Shown here: positions 7,134-8,161 of the stretch, piece after piece
Numbering within the stretch: position 1 is the stretch's first letter
Layout of the letters: each line of letters begins with the position of its first letter
DNA from: Sphingobacterium thalpophilum
GTDB lineage: Bacteria; Bacteroidota; Bacteroidia; Flavobacteriales; Flavobacteriaceae
Assembly: GCA_943325255.2 (NCBI GenBank)
Contig: CALPOS020000087.1
Coordinates: 1 to 8,161, forward strand
Length of the DNA stretch: 8,161 nucleotides
Reading direction: 5' to 3'
Notes under the pieces: generated by a model
Told to the model about the DNA's origin: nothing
The model's input: the letters and a program-made list of their open reading frames with translations, nothing else
Databases searched by the model: none
Program-made: the position numbers and the translations under genes

Positions 7134-8063
7134 TTGAAGATTTATAATTCTATCAATTCTTTTCAATCTACCAAAAAAACCATTATAACAATTGGGACCT
7201 TTGATGGAGTTCATATTGGACACCAAAAAATCGTCGAAAAACTAATTGAAAATGCAAAAAACAGAAATGCCGAAAGCGCCATTCTAACCTTTTTCCCTCA
7301 CCCGAGAATGGTTTTGCAAGATCAAACTGAAATTCGACTGCTGAACACCATCGACGAAAGAATTAGTTTGCTGGAGAAAAAAGGGTTAGACAACCTAATT
7401 ATCCATCCTTTCGATAAAGCTTTCTCACGGTTGACTGCAGAAGAGTTTGTAAAGGAAATTTTGGTCGATCAACTCAATATCGAAAAAATCGTCATTGGCT
7501 ACGACCATCGATTTGGTAGAAACCGAACTGCAAATATTGATGACTTAATTGAATTTGGAGAAAAATACAATTTTGAAGTAGAACAAATTTCAGCGCAAGA
7601 AATTCAAGAAGCATCGGTAAGTTCCACCAAAATTAGAACTGCGCTGGAAGAAGGAAACATCGCACTCGCAAATCAATATCTGGGTTATTCGTATTTTCTC
7701 ACTGGTGTTGTGAAAGAAGGCAAGAAATTAGGGCGCACTATCGGCTTCCCAACAGCCAATTTAAAAATTGAAGAAAACTATAAACTGATTCCTAAAGAAG
7801 GTGTATACATTGTTGAAAGTAATCTAAATGGAAAAAAAGTCTACGGCATGATGAATATTGGAACGAATCCAACTTTTGACGAAGGCTTGCTATCTATAGA
7901 GATTCACTTTCTCGATTTTGATGCCGACTTATACAATCAAAAAATTCAAATTTCTATTCTTGAATATCTTCGTGCAGAACAAAAATTTGAGTCTGTTGCT
8001 TTATTAAAAGCTCAGTTGAACATCGACAAGAATCATACTTTACAGTACATAGCAAAACTTTAA
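7134..8063 (+). CDS. ribF: Bifunctional riboflavin kinase / FAD synthetase
   Basis: Phosphorylates riboflavin to FMN and then adenylylates FMN to FAD, both in the cytoplasm using ATP. The 309-residue length is typical. The N-terminal FMN adenylyltransferase domain (about 14-185) has the nucleotidyltransferase motif GTFDGVHIGH at 21-30 (His27, His30), FFPHPR at 53-58, GYDHRFGRNR at 122-131 and SSTKIR at 163-168. The C-terminal riboflavin kinase domain (about 186-309) has GRTIGFPTAN at 200-209 (PTAN for ATP/Mg binding), GVYIV at 223-227, NIGTNPTF at 241-248 and IEIHFLDFD at 255-263, where Glu256 fits the catalytic base. The start is a TTG: the next in-frame ATG is residue 59, inside the first domain, and an in-frame TAA at 7086-7088 closes the frame upstream. 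MKIYNSI at the start agrees with how flavobacterial RibF proteins usually begin. It is transcribed divergently from the proteases; no clear hairpin terminator follows the stop. Confidence 0.96.
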   Translation: MKIYNSINSFQSTKKTIITIGTFDGVHIGHQKIVEKLIENAKNRNAESAILTFFPHPRMVLQDQTEIRLLNTIDERISLLEKKGLDNLIIHPFDKAFSRLTAEEFVKEILVDQLNIEKIVIGYDHRFGRNRTANIDDLIEFGEKYNFEVEQISAQEIQEASVSSTKIRTALEEGNIALANQYLGYSYFLTGVVKEGKKLGRTIGFPTANLKIEENYKLIPKEGVYIVESNLNGKKVYGMMNIGTNPTFDEGLLSIEIHFLDFDADLYNQKIQISILEYLRAEQKFESVALLKAQLNIDKNHTLQYIAKL

Positions 8064-8123
8064 GTTCAATTTACGCTTTTGCAGTAATTGGCTCTATCAT
8101 TTCCTTTTTTAGCAATACCAACG

Positions 8124-8154
8124 TTGTGAATTAAGAACAATTTCCCTACTTTTG
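8124..8154 (+). promoter_or_regulatory. Bacteroidota-type promoter for a gene beyond the right edge
   Basis: TTG at 8124-8126, 20 bases, then TACTTTTG at 8147-8154: an exact match to the TTG/TAnnTTTG consensus with near-ideal spacing. It points out of the window on the plus strand, so it should drive the next gene. From recalled gene order in flavobacteria that gene could be serS, but nothing within the window shows this. Confidence 0.6.
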
Positions 8155-8161
8155 AAGTCCA

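Overview
The window looks like chromosomal DNA of a member of the Flavobacteriaceae, probably Flavobacterium or a close relative. The evidence is AT-rich DNA, no Shine-Dalgarno sequences before the genes, promoter cores of the Bacteroidota type (TTG, about 20 bases, TAnnTTTG), two secreted proteins with C-terminal type IX secretion (T9SS) sorting domains, and Pth and RibF sequences of flavobacterial character.

Layout, left to right. Bases 1-203 hold no gene I can support, but about 41-143 form a strongly self-complementary element that resembles a dispersed intergenic element of flavobacterial genomes. Next come pth (204-830, +, peptidyl-tRNA hydrolase) and a small lipoprotein of unknown function (904-1425, +). 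They converge on a pair of tandem minus-strand genes, with one hairpin terminator (1427-1455) in the gap. The pair are paralogous secreted metalloproteases of about 890 residues (1476-4154 and 4237-6921). Each has a signal peptide, a propeptide, a reprolysin-like zinc catalytic domain, two beta-sandwich modules, a proprotein-convertase P domain and a T9SS sorting domain. The 82-base gap between them holds the terminator of the upstream copy, and the promoter of the downstream copy partly overlaps it. A 212-base divergent intergenic region then leads to ribF (7134-8063, +, riboflavin kinase/FAD synthetase), which uses a TTG start. The last ~100 bases carry a well-formed plus-strand promoter for a gene beyond the window.

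Functionally this is two housekeeping genes (translation quality control and flavin cofactor synthesis) flanking a locally duplicated pair of exported proteases. The proteases are probably surface-bound or released enzymes that digest external protein. I see no CRISPR array, insertion sequence, phage gene, tRNA or rRNA, and nothing that amounts to a new multi-gene system. The points most worth a second look are the structured element at the left edge, the uneven conservation between the two proteases, and the terminator/promoter overlap between them.
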